DNA of 64,000 bases from Aquimarina sp042434915 (GCF_042434915.1 NZ_CP170198.1:620001-684000); one strand, 5' to 3'; positions 1-9,908 are shown, numbered from the stretch's first letter. Numbers and translations: made by a program. Notes: generated by a model not told the origin, from the sequence alone.

Positions 1-1351
1 TGAATTGAGTGATTGGCGCATTTAATTGACCCACAATTGAAGTAATTGCGAGCATCATACCCAGCGTTATCTCACCATCAATAACAAGTTTGGCAGAGAA
101 TACAGTGATTAATATATTTTTAAGCTCATTGATAAAAGCAGAACCTACACTTTGGTATTGCTCCAACGCTAAGTTTTCTACAGAAATTCTAAATAATTTT
201 GCTTGTACAAATTCCCAGTTCCATCGCTTTCGTTTTTCGGCATTATGCAATTTAATTTCTTGCATACCATTAACTAATTCTATCACTTTACTTTGTTCTT
301 CGCTTATTTGTGAAAAACGTTTGTAATCAAGCTTTTTACGTTTTTTGAAAAACAGTAAAACCCACGAAAAATACAAAATACTTCCGATAGCAAAAATCCC
401 AAAAATAGCCAGACTGTAGTAGATTAATACAATGCTAAACACTAAGAGGTTCACAAGCGAAAAAAGTACATTTAAGGATGACATGGTCAAAATACGCTCA
501 ATTCGTTTATGATCATTGATACGTTGTAACAAATCACCTGTCATTTTTACATCAAAATAAGAAATTGGTAAATTCATTAATTTGATAAAAAAGTCCGAGA
601 TTAACGAGATGTTGATTCGTGTACTTAAGTGAAGCAAAATCCAGCTTCGTAAAACATCAATAAGTGTGCGACCAATAAATAAGGAAAGCATTGCAATTAA
701 AACCAAGTATACAAAATTGATATCTTGATTTTTTATACCTACATCAACAATACTCTGCGTAAGAAATGGAGTAATTAACTGTAGTAAACTACCTGCTGTT
801 AAACCGAGTATAAGCTGATAAATAAATTTACGATACTGTATAACATATTTGGATATGAACTTGAAACCAAATTTTTCCTTTTCATCCTCTATAGCATCCG
901 AATAAAAGTTGGGCGTAGGTTCTATTAGCAGGGCTACACCTTCTTCGGTACTTTCATTAGCATTGTTGCCTATCCAGGCAGCTATAAATTCTTCTTTGGT
1001 ATAGGTTATTAAACCATGAGCAGGATCAGATACATAAATAGTGACCGATCCATTTCTAAAAGTTTTAATTTTATAAACTACAACATAATGGACTTTTTTC
1101 CAATGCACTATGCAGGGTAGCGGAGCTTCTTTTAATTGGTTTAAAGAAAGCTTCACTCCTAAAGACCTAAATCCAATTTTTTCTACAGCTTCACTTAAGC
1201 CTAATAACGAACTTCCTTCTCTGGTGGTTTCACTTAACATTCGCAGATTAGCGGTATTGAGGACACGACCGTAGTGTTTTGCAATAATTTTTATACAAGT
1301 GGGACCGCAATCTTTAGATTCAGCTTGTTTGTAAAATGGAAATTTTGCCAT
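1..1351 (-). CDS. Peptidase-C39 ABC exporter (bacteriocin/peptide type), 3' end outside window
   Basis: Reading leftward from an ATG at 1349-1351, an uninterrupted frame of 450 codons runs off the left edge. The N-terminus is a C39 peptidase domain: Gln9, then Asp-Cys15-Gly-Pro, then His88 in HYVVVYKI and Asp109 in SDPAHG, matching the Cys/His/Asp triad and oxyanion Gln of double-glycine leader peptidases. From about residue 180 it continues into an ABC transmembrane domain with several hydrophobic helices and a typical coupling segment (FDVKMTGDLLQRIND). The ATP-binding domain should lie beyond position 1. Family members cut leader peptides at a GG site and export the product through the inner membrane, usually with an HlyD-type adaptor. 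No substrate peptide or adaptor gene is visible here. The gene precedes nothing in the glucan locus functionally and is separated from it by a terminator, so it is probably a separate unit. Confidence 0.93.
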   Translation of the reverse strand, partial: MAKFPFYKQAESKDCGPTCIKIIAKHYGRVLNTANLRMLSETTREGSSLLGLSEAVEKIGFRSLGVKLSLNQLKEAPLPCIVHWKKVHYVVVYKIKTFRNGSVTIYVSDPAHGLITYTKEEFIAAWIGNNANESTEEGVALLIEPTPNFYSDAIEDEKEKFGFKFISKYVIQYRKFIYQLILGLTAGSLLQLITPFLTQSIVDVGIKNQDINFVYLVLIAMLSLFIGRTLIDVLRSWILLHLSTRINISLISDFFIKLMNLPISYFDVKMTGDLLQRINDHKRIERILTMSSLNVLFSLVNLLVFSIVLIYYSLAIFGIFAIGSILYFSWVLLFFKKRKKLDYKRFSQISEEQSKVIELVNGMQEIKLHNAEKRKRWNWEFVQAKLFRISVENLALEQYQSVGSAFINELKNILITVFSAKLVIDGEITLGMMLAITSIVGQLNAPITQF

Positions 1352-1453
1352 TAAGCGAAATGAGTTAAGTTGGTTTTAATTAAAATTTAAGTGTACAAAG
1401 TAAGAAATTTCAATTGAATCTACTACAAGTCATGTATAGGAAACATGTCTAAA

Positions 1454-1488
1454 AACCAAAAGAAGCACATAAAGCGCTTCTTTTGGTT
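1454..1488 (-). terminator. Intrinsic terminator ending the susCDE-amylase operon
   Basis: A perfect 13-bp inverted repeat (1454-1466 with 1476-1488, 9-nt loop) lies just downstream of the amylase stop. On the minus strand the stem is followed by a run of T, as expected for a Rho-independent terminator of the leftward operon. Confidence 0.85.
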
Positions 1489-1510
1489 ATAATAAGATAA
1501 GACTAATTAT

Positions 1511-2959
1511 TTATTTTGCGATTGACCAGATACTAAAACTTTTTGGAGGTGCACTTAGTATAGTGGTTCCGCTTAAATTAGTGATGGGATTGTCTTTTGT
1601 ATTATCTGTATAATCAATAAGCGTTTTATTTGTCCAAGAAGTGTTAACTTCATGAGTGGCAATTTCTGTACCTATATTAAGGTAAAGAATTAAACCAGGA
1701 TTATTATCTGTACCTTCTCTTTGCATAATATATTCGTTCTTAACCGCTTTCATAATTTTTACATTTCCGCTAGCCAAACTATTACGAATACGTATTAAAT
1801 TTTTAAGTTGTTCTTTGAACAATGGATTTTCAAAGTCGCTATAAAATAAAGTGGGATATCCATCATGCATTAAAATATAGGCGTGTGCCATCATTTTGTT
1901 AGCATAACTAATACGATTATTCAAATTTTCTTCCTTCTCTGTATCATGATTAGCAATGAATGTAACTGCTTTATCGGGATAAATTTTACGAAGCATATTT
2001 TTAGACTCTGCTAGAATACTGAGATCCTTTTCTCTATCCAGTGCCTCTTCTAATCGATAGAAACAAGCAAAATCAAATGCTGCAGATTGTGAAGCATCTA
2101 CCCAATCCTTCAATGTATTGGCATTACCATCAAAATTCTCTCCGACAGAAAATCCACCCACTTTTTTATTCCATTCAGCAACTACAGAAGGAGCAAAGCT
2201 TTTTACATAGTCAAAGCGCCATCCATCAAAACCTAGAACGTCTTTGTAAAAATTAGCGACCGAGTCGTCTCGTAACCATAGCCAGTCTTGTACATATTGC
2301 TGATCATGACAAAGATCAGTTTTTTCAAAAAACAAAGCTTCAGCATCATTTGTATGAATGGAGTTTGGGTGAAAATGCTCATAATTCCGATTAAATTTGC
2401 CAGAAGCATTTCCGTTAGCTTCATTAAAAAGACTATACACTTTTGTATCTCCCGGTCTATATGGATTGTCTTGTTGACCCCCTCCAGAATTATGTCCCAA
2501 AACAATATCTGCTATAACTTCAATATTATTTTGATGGGCGGTATTTATCAATCCTTCCAACTCAGCGCGTGAGCCGAAACGAGTTTTGATGGTTCCATGC
2601 TGATCAAATTCACCTACATCAAAATAATCAGAAGGATCATACCCCATCGAAAAACTTCCGGATTGACCTTTACCAGGAGCGGGAAGCCAAATACGATTAA
2701 TTCCAGAATTAGACCAATCGGTTAGTTTAGTTTCGACTGTGGTGTACCATTCACCAATTGGTTCAACATCCCAGTAAAAGGCTTGCATCATAACACCTTG
2801 TGTATCTCCCGTATATTGAGATAAATCAAGTTTTTCTATACCCGAATTTTCTTTGTTATTTGAAGCGTCATCATCGCTTGAACATGCGCTAAATATAAAA
2901 ACTATTCCTCCTAAGAGAGAAATAGTTTTTGTAGTATATTTTTTTAAGAAATCTATCAT
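1511..2959 (-). CDS. GH13 alpha-amylase lipoprotein (outer-surface, SusG-like role)
   Basis: 482-residue alpha-amylase. The N-terminus is a lipoprotein signal with lipobox FSAC-SSDDD; the acidic residues after the Cys resemble Bacteroidota surface lipoprotein export signals. The four GH13 regions can be read in order: ADIVLGHN (region I), GWRFDYVK with the nucleophile Asp (II), SVGENFD with the acid/base Glu (III) and FIANHDTEKE (IV). The GWRFDYVK form is typical of the plant/archaeal-like amylase subfamilies rather than the classical Bacteroides SusG. It is the last gene of the minus-strand operon, 8 nt after the SusE-like gene and followed by a terminator. The inferred job is endo-cleavage of starch or glycogen at the cell surface, supplying oligosaccharides to SusCD. 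Confidence 0.93.
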   Translation of the reverse strand: MIDFLKKYTTKTISLLGGIVFIFSACSSDDDASNNKENSGIEKLDLSQYTGDTQGVMMQAFYWDVEPIGEWYTTVETKLTDWSNSGINRIWLPAPGKGQSGSFSMGYDPSDYFDVGEFDQHGTIKTRFGSRAELEGLINTAHQNNIEVIADIVLGHNSGGGQQDNPYRPGDTKVYSLFNEANGNASGKFNRNYEHFHPNSIHTNDAEALFFEKTDLCHDQQYVQDWLWLRDDSVANFYKDVLGFDGWRFDYVKSFAPSVVAEWNKKVGGFSVGENFDGNANTLKDWVDASQSAAFDFACFYRLEEALDREKDLSILAESKNMLRKIYPDKAVTFIANHDTEKEENLNNRISYANKMMAHAYILMHDGYPTLFYSDFENPLFKEQLKNLIRIRNSLASGNVKIMKAVKNEYIMQREGTDNNPGLILYLNIGTEIATHEVNTSWTNKTLIDYTDNTKDNPITNLSGTTILSAPPKSFSIWSIAK

Positions 2960-2967
2960 GATATAGC

Positions 2968-4092
2968 TTAACTTCTAGGTATGAGGATGTAGCGACCGTC
3001 CAAGTCATTAAACCAAATATCATAGGTTCCTGCGATAACTGGGATTGCAGGAGGATCACCTGCGGTAGTTGTTGTTCCACTAAGTGCAGTTGTACCACCC
3101 CAATTACCTGGCCAGTCATTACTATGTCTAAACTTCATAACTCCATCAAAAAGTTCGACATCATTAGCATACCATATATGTGGGTTAAATGTTGATTGAA
3201 ATAAATCTGTATCTTCATTCCATCCTGTTTCATCCCCTGTTCGAGCCGTACCAATATAACCAATAGTTGTATACGTTGGTGCTGCAGATGCGTCTATAGG
3301 ATCCAAAGTATAAGTTAGGTCCTCTGTATTTACCTGAAGACTATAATAACCTGCTGCACTTGTTACGAAAGGACCAGGATCATCCCCCAAAATATCACTT
3401 GATGTAAAACTTCCTCCATCAAGCCCCCATTGAGGTTGCCAATTTCCTTTAGATTCTAATAATTTAAATTCATTAGCATCAAAATACCCTGAAAAATAGT
3501 AAGTATTGGTGTTTTCGGCATCTCTAAATAAATAGGTGTTGGTTGCATTGTTATTCCAATCTTTATCATTTGCGATTCCATCTTTATTTGTATCCACCGC
3601 ATTACCTACTAGAAACAAGTCTCTAAGAAGTATCACTTCTCCGTATGTAGTTACTGTAAAAATTACCGTATTAGAAACTAGCTTCTCTACTTGTGTTGTA
3701 CCTATTGAAGAACTGACTCGAATTTCCAGATCACTTTGAGCATTGGGTTCTAAACCTAATTTTAGAATTTCGCTGTTTAATTCTTTTACCGTCCAAGAAA
3801 AAGAGGTCTCATTGGTTTGACCAACTACTCTCGAGGTTTCGAATCCTGTTGCTGCAACGCCCATTTCAATTACATAATCGATCTGAGTATTGATTCCATA
3901 ATCACTGGGTTCCCATTCTAAAGTTATCGCAGTGGTATCAACATCTGATTTTTGTAATACCAATTCGGTATTAGGTGTTTTTATCTGTAAAGCCGCATTT
4001 GGCTCAGCAATGATTTTATCGTTATCATCTTCACAGGATTGCAGTCCTGTACATAAGATTGCTGTTACCAAAAGAAATATTATTTTTTTCAT
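2968..4092 (-). CDS. SusE/SusF-like outer-membrane starch-binding lipoprotein
   Basis: 374 residues with a lipoprotein signal peptide and lipobox (GLQSC-EDDND). The first 150 residues look like the Ig-like SusE N-terminal domain, followed by segments rich in Trp, Asn and Gly (for example GNWQPQWGLDGG and NDWPGNWGGTTALSG) that resemble the tandem starch-binding modules of SusE/SusF. The protein is non-catalytic; family members sit on the outer leaflet and hold glucan chains near the SusCD porter. It lies between susD (41-nt gap) and the amylase (8-nt gap), which fixes it in the operon. SusE and SusF cannot be told apart by eye, so no symbol is given. Confidence 0.85.
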   Translation of the reverse strand: MKKIIFLLVTAILCTGLQSCEDDNDKIIAEPNAALQIKTPNTELVLQKSDVDTTAITLEWEPSDYGINTQIDYVIEMGVAATGFETSRVVGQTNETSFSWTVKELNSEILKLGLEPNAQSDLEIRVSSSIGTTQVEKLVSNTVIFTVTTYGEVILLRDLFLVGNAVDTNKDGIANDKDWNNNATNTYLFRDAENTNTYYFSGYFDANEFKLLESKGNWQPQWGLDGGSFTSSDILGDDPGPFVTSAAGYYSLQVNTEDLTYTLDPIDASAAPTYTTIGYIGTARTGDETGWNEDTDLFQSTFNPHIWYANDVELFDGVMKFRHSNDWPGNWGGTTALSGTTTTAGDPPAIPVIAGTYDIWFNDLDGRYILIPRS

Positions 4093-4133
4093 TTGTTTGA
4101 TTTTTTAATTTCAGAAAATGTCATCTAATTCAA

Positions 4134-5699
4134 TTAGTAACCATCGTTTTGTTTCAAACTTGTATTCGCATTAATATCAGAGGAGGGGATAGGTAAAAGA
4201 TCGAGATGTGAAGAAGTCGAAATACCTGCAGGAACTCCACCTTTCCATGGCCATAAATAAGTACTAGTTGAAAATCTGCCATACCGGATTAAGTCTGTTC
4301 TGCGATGCCCTTCCCAATATAATTCTCTTGAACGCTCGTCAAGAATAAAATCTAAAGTCAAATCACCGTCTGTAATATTTCCAGAAGTGTCGCCATAAGC
4401 ACGCTCGCGGATACGATTAACGTATGTGACGGCATCTGTTATAGAACCTGTATTACTGCGTAAAGCTGCTTCAGCATACATTAAATACACATCGGCTAAT
4501 CTAAACATAGGAAAATCAACATCAACAAAATCTCCTGCAACATCAACTCCAGGATTACCTTGTCGATCTACATTTCTCCATTTTGTAATAGCATACCCAT
4601 TTTCAAAAGTTCCTATGGATTCAATTTCTAGAGTTTGTCCATCTGTAAAAAATAGTGCACGACTGTCAATATCTCCAGTGGTATCTGGAAATTTATTTAC
4701 TAAGGCAGAAGTTGTTCTTAGTCCAGCCCATCCACCATTAATTCCAAAATCGGCTGGGTCCATTTTACCACCTACCGGTGCATGTGTCAAGAATGTAGTT
4801 CCTCCAAAATTTTGAGTACTTAAACCATCAAAATTTGCGGAGAAAATAATTCCCTTTGACAAAAAGTTGTCGGCTAAAAACAAGTGTTGATAGTTACTCT
4901 CGAGCGTATGTTTTGTATTAATGACTTTTGCTGCATAGGTAACTGCATCTGCATAACGCTCCTGACCCGTGTATACTTCTGCATTAAGATATAATTTTGT
5001 AAGTAATGTCCATACTGCACTTTGATCGGCACGGCCATATTCATTTTGTAACGTTGCTTTAACTGTACTCTCAATCGCTAACAGTTCTGATTCTATATAA
5101 GTGAATAAATCGTTACGCTCTATTTGCTCTGGAAAGAAAAAGCTAACTTGATCCTCTTCGGTTACAAAGGGTACATTACCAAAAAGATCAATAGCATGCC
5201 AGTAGCTTAAGGCTCTTAAAAATCGTGCTTCGGCAATGAGTTCATTAATATTTTCTGGAGTATTATCTCTGGAAGATGCCTGACGAATAAATTCATTACA
5301 AGCACTAATCTGAAAAAAAATACGATCGTAAATATTTTGTATAAATGGATCTGCAACGGTCCAGCTTTGCGCATGAAAATCGGCAATGGATCGATCTGCC
5401 CATCCAATAACGGCTTCATCGGTTGTTAATTGTTGTGGTAACCAATACGCACGGATGTACTGCGATTCATTTACATCTGTATCAAAAAGATCTGTACTTT
5501 CGGTACCGCTTTGACCCGAAACAGATAATCCGGCGTATAAACGTATTAGAACGTTATAGTAAGCATCCTTAGAACTATATAAATCATCTGCAGCTGTTAT
5601 GTCTGGATCCTCTAAGGCAATATTGAGATCATCTGCGCAAGACGCTAATAAAAATATTCCTGTACAGAACAAAATTAAATATATTTTAAAATTTTTCAT
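4134..5699 (-). CDS. susD: SusD/RagB-family glucan-binding lipoprotein
   Basis: 521 residues from the ATG at 5697-5699. An in-frame TTG six codons upstream would overlap the spacer after susC and is less likely. The lipoprotein signal ends at LLASC-ADDLN. The helical TPR-like fold and SusD signatures are visible: an N-terminal region on residues and turns typical of the family, ALSYWHAIDLFGNVPFVT, and the C-terminal RLADVYLMYAEAALRS plus DERSRELYWEGHRRTDLIRYGRF. SusD forms the lid of the SusC barrel and binds the substrate at the outer surface. The gene starts 18 nt after the susC stop, so it is translated from the same message. The glucan specificity is inferred from the neighbouring amylases and maltose phosphorylase, not from the SusD sequence itself. 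Confidence 0.95.
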   Translation of the reverse strand: MKNFKIYLILFCTGIFLLASCADDLNIALEDPDITAADDLYSSKDAYYNVLIRLYAGLSVSGQSGTESTDLFDTDVNESQYIRAYWLPQQLTTDEAVIGWADRSIADFHAQSWTVADPFIQNIYDRIFFQISACNEFIRQASSRDNTPENINELIAEARFLRALSYWHAIDLFGNVPFVTEEDQVSFFFPEQIERNDLFTYIESELLAIESTVKATLQNEYGRADQSAVWTLLTKLYLNAEVYTGQERYADAVTYAAKVINTKHTLESNYQHLFLADNFLSKGIIFSANFDGLSTQNFGGTTFLTHAPVGGKMDPADFGINGGWAGLRTTSALVNKFPDTTGDIDSRALFFTDGQTLEIESIGTFENGYAITKWRNVDRQGNPGVDVAGDFVDVDFPMFRLADVYLMYAEAALRSNTGSITDAVTYVNRIRERAYGDTSGNITDGDLTLDFILDERSRELYWEGHRRTDLIRYGRFSTSTYLWPWKGGVPAGISTSSHLDLLPIPSSDINANTSLKQNDGY

Positions 5700-5717
5700 T
5701 GTATTCAATGTTTTCAA

Positions 5718-8663
5718 TTAAAAGTCTACGTTTATTCCAAATAAGTAAGTTGTAGGTCTTGGATAGATGTTATCATCAATTCCACCTTGAATTTCTGGAT
5801 CTAACCCATCATAATCGGTAATTGTGAGCACATTTTGTACAGTCGCATACAGTCGTACATTTCTAATTTGGTCGAGAAGATTATCGAAATCATAACTCAA
5901 AGTAACACGATCCAGTTTAACAAAAGATGCGTCTTGGATGTAGTAATCTGAGAGAAAGTTTTCTGCTGTAAAGTTACTTTCTAACACGTTTTCGACAGAG
6001 TTGGATAACGTGTTGTCATAACGCAACACATTATTGTAATAACCTGTATTTGATTGTACATTATTATAAGCATAATTTCCAAAACTTCCTCTCCATGCCA
6101 TATTTAATCCCCAGTTCTTATAACTCAAATCAGTATTAAGACCAGTAAAGATATCGGCTGTTGGGTTTTCATATCTATAAAGATCATTTGGATTTATTTG
6201 CCCATCATTATTACGATCTACAAAAACGCCTTCAATTGGATTACCATTTGGGTCATAGACTTGTTGGTATACATAGTAAGTAAATGGAGCATATCCTACA
6301 GAGTGAATTTGAATGTTATTTCCAGTCCCGCCAGCAATACCTCCTTGTGGTATACCTACGAAATTGGGATCTTGTGTAGCATAAAGTTCACTTATTTCTG
6401 TGTCAAAGTAGGTAATATTAAAGTTAATATTAAGTTGTAAGTCATCTGTCTGAACAGGAATCGCATTTAAAGAAAACTCGATCCCTTTATTTTCAATTTC
6501 ACCCACGTTAGCAGCACCCTTATTAGATAATCCTGATCCAGCTGGAAACGATAGGTTAGTTATTAAAAGATCTTTAGTTTCTCTATAATAGGCATCAACA
6601 CTACCACTTAGGCGATCTTTAAACAAACCATAATCCAAGCCGATATTATAAGTGGTAGTTTCTTCCCATTTTAGGTTATCATTATATGGATCGGCTCGGT
6701 ATGTTGTCACAAAGCCATTACCAATAGGGTATTGAGAGTTCTGATTGCTGCCAGTGTAAGTAGGGATATAAGGTAAATAGAAACCTGTTCCTAAATCTTG
6801 CTGTCCCGTGACACCCCATCCTGCTCTTAATTTTAAATTTGAAACTGTCAAAGACTTTTTCAAAAAGCTTTCATTAGAAATGTTCCAGGCAACCGCTGCT
6901 GCAGGAAAATTACCCCACCTATTGTCCTTATTAAATCGCGAAGTGCCATCACGTCGATAGGTGAACGTAAATAAATATTTACTATCATACCCTAAATTAA
7001 TTCGGGTAAAATAAGACTGCAAATTAAGATTAAGAAAAGTATCTTTTAAAGTTTCAATGTCTGGATCTTGAATGTTAGTGAAATCTTCTTGTTCTGTATG
7101 AAAATCTTGATATTCGTATCCAGCTAATATTCCCAGATCAAACGCATTCAATTCTTTAGTATAATTTAACGTAGCATTGAGTAGTTGATTCTCCTTCTGC
7201 TGATTATAGGTATCCTGCGCAGATAATCCAGTATTAAAGGCATAGGAGGAGAAGTAATCTGTAGCTTTAACTTTACTACCGTTACTCGAAGTTTTATCGA
7301 GTCCTAAATTTAAATTAGCACGTAATTCGGGTAGAAAATGAAATTTATAGTCAAATGCTATATTACTGATTGATTTAAAAGCATTAGAAGCATCGGTTTC
7401 CTGTAATAAAAGCGCTACAGGATTTTTTGCAGCTAGTGTAATAGGGCTACCATTAGCTTCGGTCCACTGATAAAAATTATCAAATTGAGGAAAATCACCG
7501 TATACTGATTGTGTTGGATCAAAAACAATCGCAGCACCAATTGCATCAGTAGTTGCAAAACGATTTTTAATCAGTGCGGTTTTTGAATTCAAATTAATTT
7601 TAAGGTGATTGTCAAAAAACTTATGTGATAAGGCTGCAGAGAGTGTAGTTCGTTCCAAACCAGAAGTCAATAACACCCCTTCTTGATTATTATAACCTAT
7701 AGAAGCTCTATAAGTGAAATTTTCTATACCACCTGATAGACTAATATTATGGGTATGACTAACAGATTGTTGAAAAATTTCATCTTGCCAATCTGTATTA
7801 GCAGTGCCCATCAAACCAATTTGAGTAGGGTTTCCACGATCGTTTACAACTTGTCGAAATTGATCGGCCGATAACACCTCGATACTTCCTGTAACATCTT
7901 GAATGGACAGGTTACTCTCATAATTAACTTTTAACGAACTACCGCTAGTTCCTTTTTTGGTCGTAATCAAAATTACACCATTTGATGCTCTAGATCCATA
8001 AATTGCAGTTGCTGATGCATCCTTAAGAATCGTAAAACTTTCAATATCATTTGGATTTACAATGTTAAGCGGATCTCGTAACCCGGCAATGTCGTCATTA
8101 TCAAGAGGTACACCGTCGATAATAAAGAGTGGTTTATTGGATGCATTGAGTGATGCACCTCCACGAATACGAATTGTCTGAGCGCTACCTGGAGCACCTC
8201 CAGCTGAAGTTATTTGTATTCCTGGAGCTTTACCAGTAAGTAAATCTGCAGGTGAAGTGGTTACTCCTTTGTTAAGTTCTTTTGAGGTGACTGTGGATAT
8301 TGAACCTGTAAGATCTTTTTTCTTGGTAGTACCATAACCAACAAGTACTACTTCTTCCAGTTCGGCTGCATTAACTTCTAGAAAAGCATTGATTGTATTT
8401 ACGCCCGCAAAAGCTATTTCTTGAGATTTAAAACCGAGATAAGAAAATGTAAGAATGTCTCCTTCATTTATATTAGTAATTGTATAGTTTCCATTAAAAT
8501 CTGAAGTCGTTCCATTAGAAGTACCCTTTACAATGATATTTACACCCGGTATAGGTTGTCTATTGTTAGCGTCAGAGACGACTCCACTTACAGTAGACTG
8601 TGCAAAAAAGCTCAAGGGGATCATCAAAAAAAAGAACCAAGAACTTATAGTAACTGTTTTCAT
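5718..8663 (-). CDS. susC: SusC/RagA TonB-dependent outer-membrane transporter
   Basis: 981 residues. A signal peptide ends near SFFAQ; it is followed by a carboxypeptidase-regulatory-like domain (about residues 22-110, SGVVSDANNRQPIPGVNIIVKG), then the TonB plug (VVLVGYGTTKKKDLTGSISTV, residues ~105-230, including the SusC-type FTILKDASATAIYGSRASNGVILITTKKG region described here by its position near 205-235), and a 22-strand barrel to the C-terminus, which ends in Phe as usual for outer-membrane proteins. It is the first gene of the leftward operon. Known role: energy-dependent import of oligosaccharides together with SusD. The divergent LacI gene and the palindrome at 8769-8784 suggest that the operon is sugar-regulated. 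Confidence 0.96.
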   Translation of the reverse strand: MKTVTISSWFFFLMIPLSFFAQSTVSGVVSDANNRQPIPGVNIIVKGTSNGTTSDFNGNYTITNINEGDILTFSYLGFKSQEIAFAGVNTINAFLEVNAAELEEVVLVGYGTTKKKDLTGSISTVTSKELNKGVTTSPADLLTGKAPGIQITSAGGAPGSAQTIRIRGGASLNASNKPLFIIDGVPLDNDDIAGLRDPLNIVNPNDIESFTILKDASATAIYGSRASNGVILITTKKGTSGSSLKVNYESNLSIQDVTGSIEVLSADQFRQVVNDRGNPTQIGLMGTANTDWQDEIFQQSVSHTHNISLSGGIENFTYRASIGYNNQEGVLLTSGLERTTLSAALSHKFFDNHLKINLNSKTALIKNRFATTDAIGAAIVFDPTQSVYGDFPQFDNFYQWTEANGSPITLAAKNPVALLLQETDASNAFKSISNIAFDYKFHFLPELRANLNLGLDKTSSNGSKVKATDYFSSYAFNTGLSAQDTYNQQKENQLLNATLNYTKELNAFDLGILAGYEYQDFHTEQEDFTNIQDPDIETLKDTFLNLNLQSYFTRINLGYDSKYLFTFTYRRDGTSRFNKDNRWGNFPAAAVAWNISNESFLKKSLTVSNLKLRAGWGVTGQQDLGTGFYLPYIPTYTGSNQNSQYPIGNGFVTTYRADPYNDNLKWEETTTYNIGLDYGLFKDRLSGSVDAYYRETKDLLITNLSFPAGSGLSNKGAANVGEIENKGIEFSLNAIPVQTDDLQLNINFNITYFDTEISELYATQDPNFVGIPQGGIAGGTGNNIQIHSVGYAPFTYYVYQQVYDPNGNPIEGVFVDRNNDGQINPNDLYRYENPTADIFTGLNTDLSYKNWGLNMAWRGSFGNYAYNNVQSNTGYYNNVLRYDNTLSNSVENVLESNFTAENFLSDYYIQDASFVKLDRVTLSYDFDNLLDQIRNVRLYATVQNVLTITDYDGLDPEIQGGIDDNIYPRPTTYLFGINVDF

Positions 8664-8682
8664 AAATAAAATGATTTGTTAA

Positions 8683-8718
8683 TGTGTGCTTAACTTATAT
8701 TTCTACTTTCTGCACACA
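8683..8718. promoter_or_regulatory. susC leader inverted repeat carrying a 20-bp element shared with the maltose-porter leader
   Basis: Perfect 7-bp arms (8683-8689 and 8712-8718) enclose a 22-nt loop. Positions 8692-8711 of the loop are identical, base for base, to 9957-9976 upstream of the MFS gene, where the motif also lies within an inverted repeat. It lies 28 nt upstream of the susC start codon, so it would be in the 5' leader or the core promoter. A weak -7-like TACATTG sits on the minus strand immediately upstream. Function is unknown. Confidence 0.6.
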
Positions 8719-8768
8719 ATGTAGATAATTTCCATGGTAAAAATCGTACTGAAAGTTTTAGAGAAGCT

Positions 8769-8784
8769 ACGCAAACGTTTGCGT
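8769..8784. promoter_or_regulatory. 16-bp perfect palindrome, probable LacI-family operator
   Basis: ACGCAAACGTTTGCGT is a perfect 16-bp palindrome with a central CG, the usual architecture of LacI-family operators. It lies in the 222-bp space between divergent susC and the LacI-family gene, about 105 bp from susC and 101 bp from the regulator. The likely ligand is the adjacent regulator, controlling both directions. Its position well upstream of susC would suit activation or repression by looping; the sequence does not settle which. Confidence 0.8.
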
Positions 8785-8885
8785 GTGGAAAACTTTTAGA
8801 TTTATGTAAAATTTTAAGTAATAATTTAATCATATACCATATTTTCGCCCGTAAATTCTGAATTTATTAATTTGATATTTTACAT

Positions 8886-9908
8886 ATGAAACAAAAAGTA
8901 ACCCTAAAGCAAATAGCCAAAGAACTTGATGTTTCTATATCTACAGTTTCAAAAGCGCTAAAAGATAGTGTCGAAATAAGCAAGGATACTAGAGAAAAAG
9001 TAAAAGCCTTTGCCAAATTTTATAACTATAAACCCAACAATATAGCGCTAAGCCTTAAAAACCGAAAAACGAAAACTATTGGTGTTATTATTCCAGAAAT
9101 CGTACATCATTTTTTTACTACCGTAATTGGCGGTGTAGAGAAAGTAGCCAATGCCAAAGGATACAATGTTATTATTTGTTCTTCTAACAATTCATTTGAC
9201 AAAGAAGTTATAAATATGGAAATGCTTGCGAGCGGAAGTGCCGATGGGTTTATAGTTTCTGTGGCAAAAGAAACTCAACAACGTAAAGATTATCATCATA
9301 TTGAAGAAACTATAAGTCAAGGAATGCCAGTAGTTTTATTTGATAGAATCATTGATGAACTGGTATGTGATAAAGTGATTATTGACGATGCAAAAGGCGC
9401 ACAGAAAGCAGTGAATCACTTAATATCCAAAGGATGTGCAAAAATCGCAATTTTGACGACCGTTGATTATATTAGTGTGGGTAAGTTAAGAACTACTGGT
9501 TATTTAAGAGCCCTTAGAACACATGATATTCCTGAAAGAGAAGAATATATATTAAAAATTGAAGATATAGAACATTGCGAAGAGGAAATAGCAAAATTTT
9601 TAAAAACCAATGATTTTGATGCTATCTTCGCTGTGAATGAACTATTTGCAGTGACCGCTGCAAAAATTTTATATGCCAATGGCAAAACTATACCCAATGA
9701 TGTTTCTCTTATAGGATTTACCGATGGTATATTATCTAAACATTTTATTCCAAGCTTAACAACCATTAGTCAGCATGGTGAGGAAATGGGAGAACGTGCT
9801 GCAAAATTGTTAATTGATAAATTAGAAGGAGATCCATTAGCCGTCGAAGAATATAAAACAGTGATTATTGACACAAGTTTAGTCGAACGTGAGTCAACAA
9901 AAAAATAA
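8886..9908 (+). CDS. LacI-family transcriptional regulator of the glucan locus
   Basis: 340 residues, the usual LacI length. The N-terminal helix-turn-helix is clear (TLKQIAKELDVSISTVSKAL, residues 5-24) with the hinge helix region around residues 50-60 (PNNIALSLKNRKTKTIGVIIP). The remainder is a periplasmic-binding-protein-like sugar sensor domain ending in the family's conserved region (GFTDGILSKHFIPSLTTISQ ... MGERAAKLLIDKL). It is divergent from susC and upstream of the maltose operon, so regulation of both arms in response to maltose or maltodextrin is the natural inference. It has the same place as regulators of other flavobacterial alpha-glucan loci and is unlike the SusR membrane sensor of Bacteroides. 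Confidence 0.93.
   Translation: MKQKVTLKQIAKELDVSISTVSKALKDSVEISKDTREKVKAFAKFYNYKPNNIALSLKNRKTKTIGVIIPEIVHHFFTTVIGGVEKVANAKGYNVIICSSNNSFDKEVINMEMLASGSADGFIVSVAKETQQRKDYHHIEETISQGMPVVLFDRIIDELVCDKVIIDDAKGAQKAVNHLISKGCAKIAILTTVDYISVGKLRTTGYLRALRTHDIPEREEYILKIEDIEHCEEEIAKFLKTNDFDAIFAVNELFAVTAAKILYANGKTIPNDVSLIGFTDGILSKHFIPSLTTISQHGEEMGERAAKLLIDKLEGDPLAVEEYKTVIIDTSLVERESTKK

Noticed and set aside
90..326. 78-codon plus-strand frame at the left edge
   Set aside because: It lies opposite the ABC exporter's transmembrane domain, whose frame is open through the whole stretch.
4426..4815. 129-codon plus-strand frame opposite susD
   Set aside because: It is entirely inside susD on the other strand, with no family resemblance; susD is intact.
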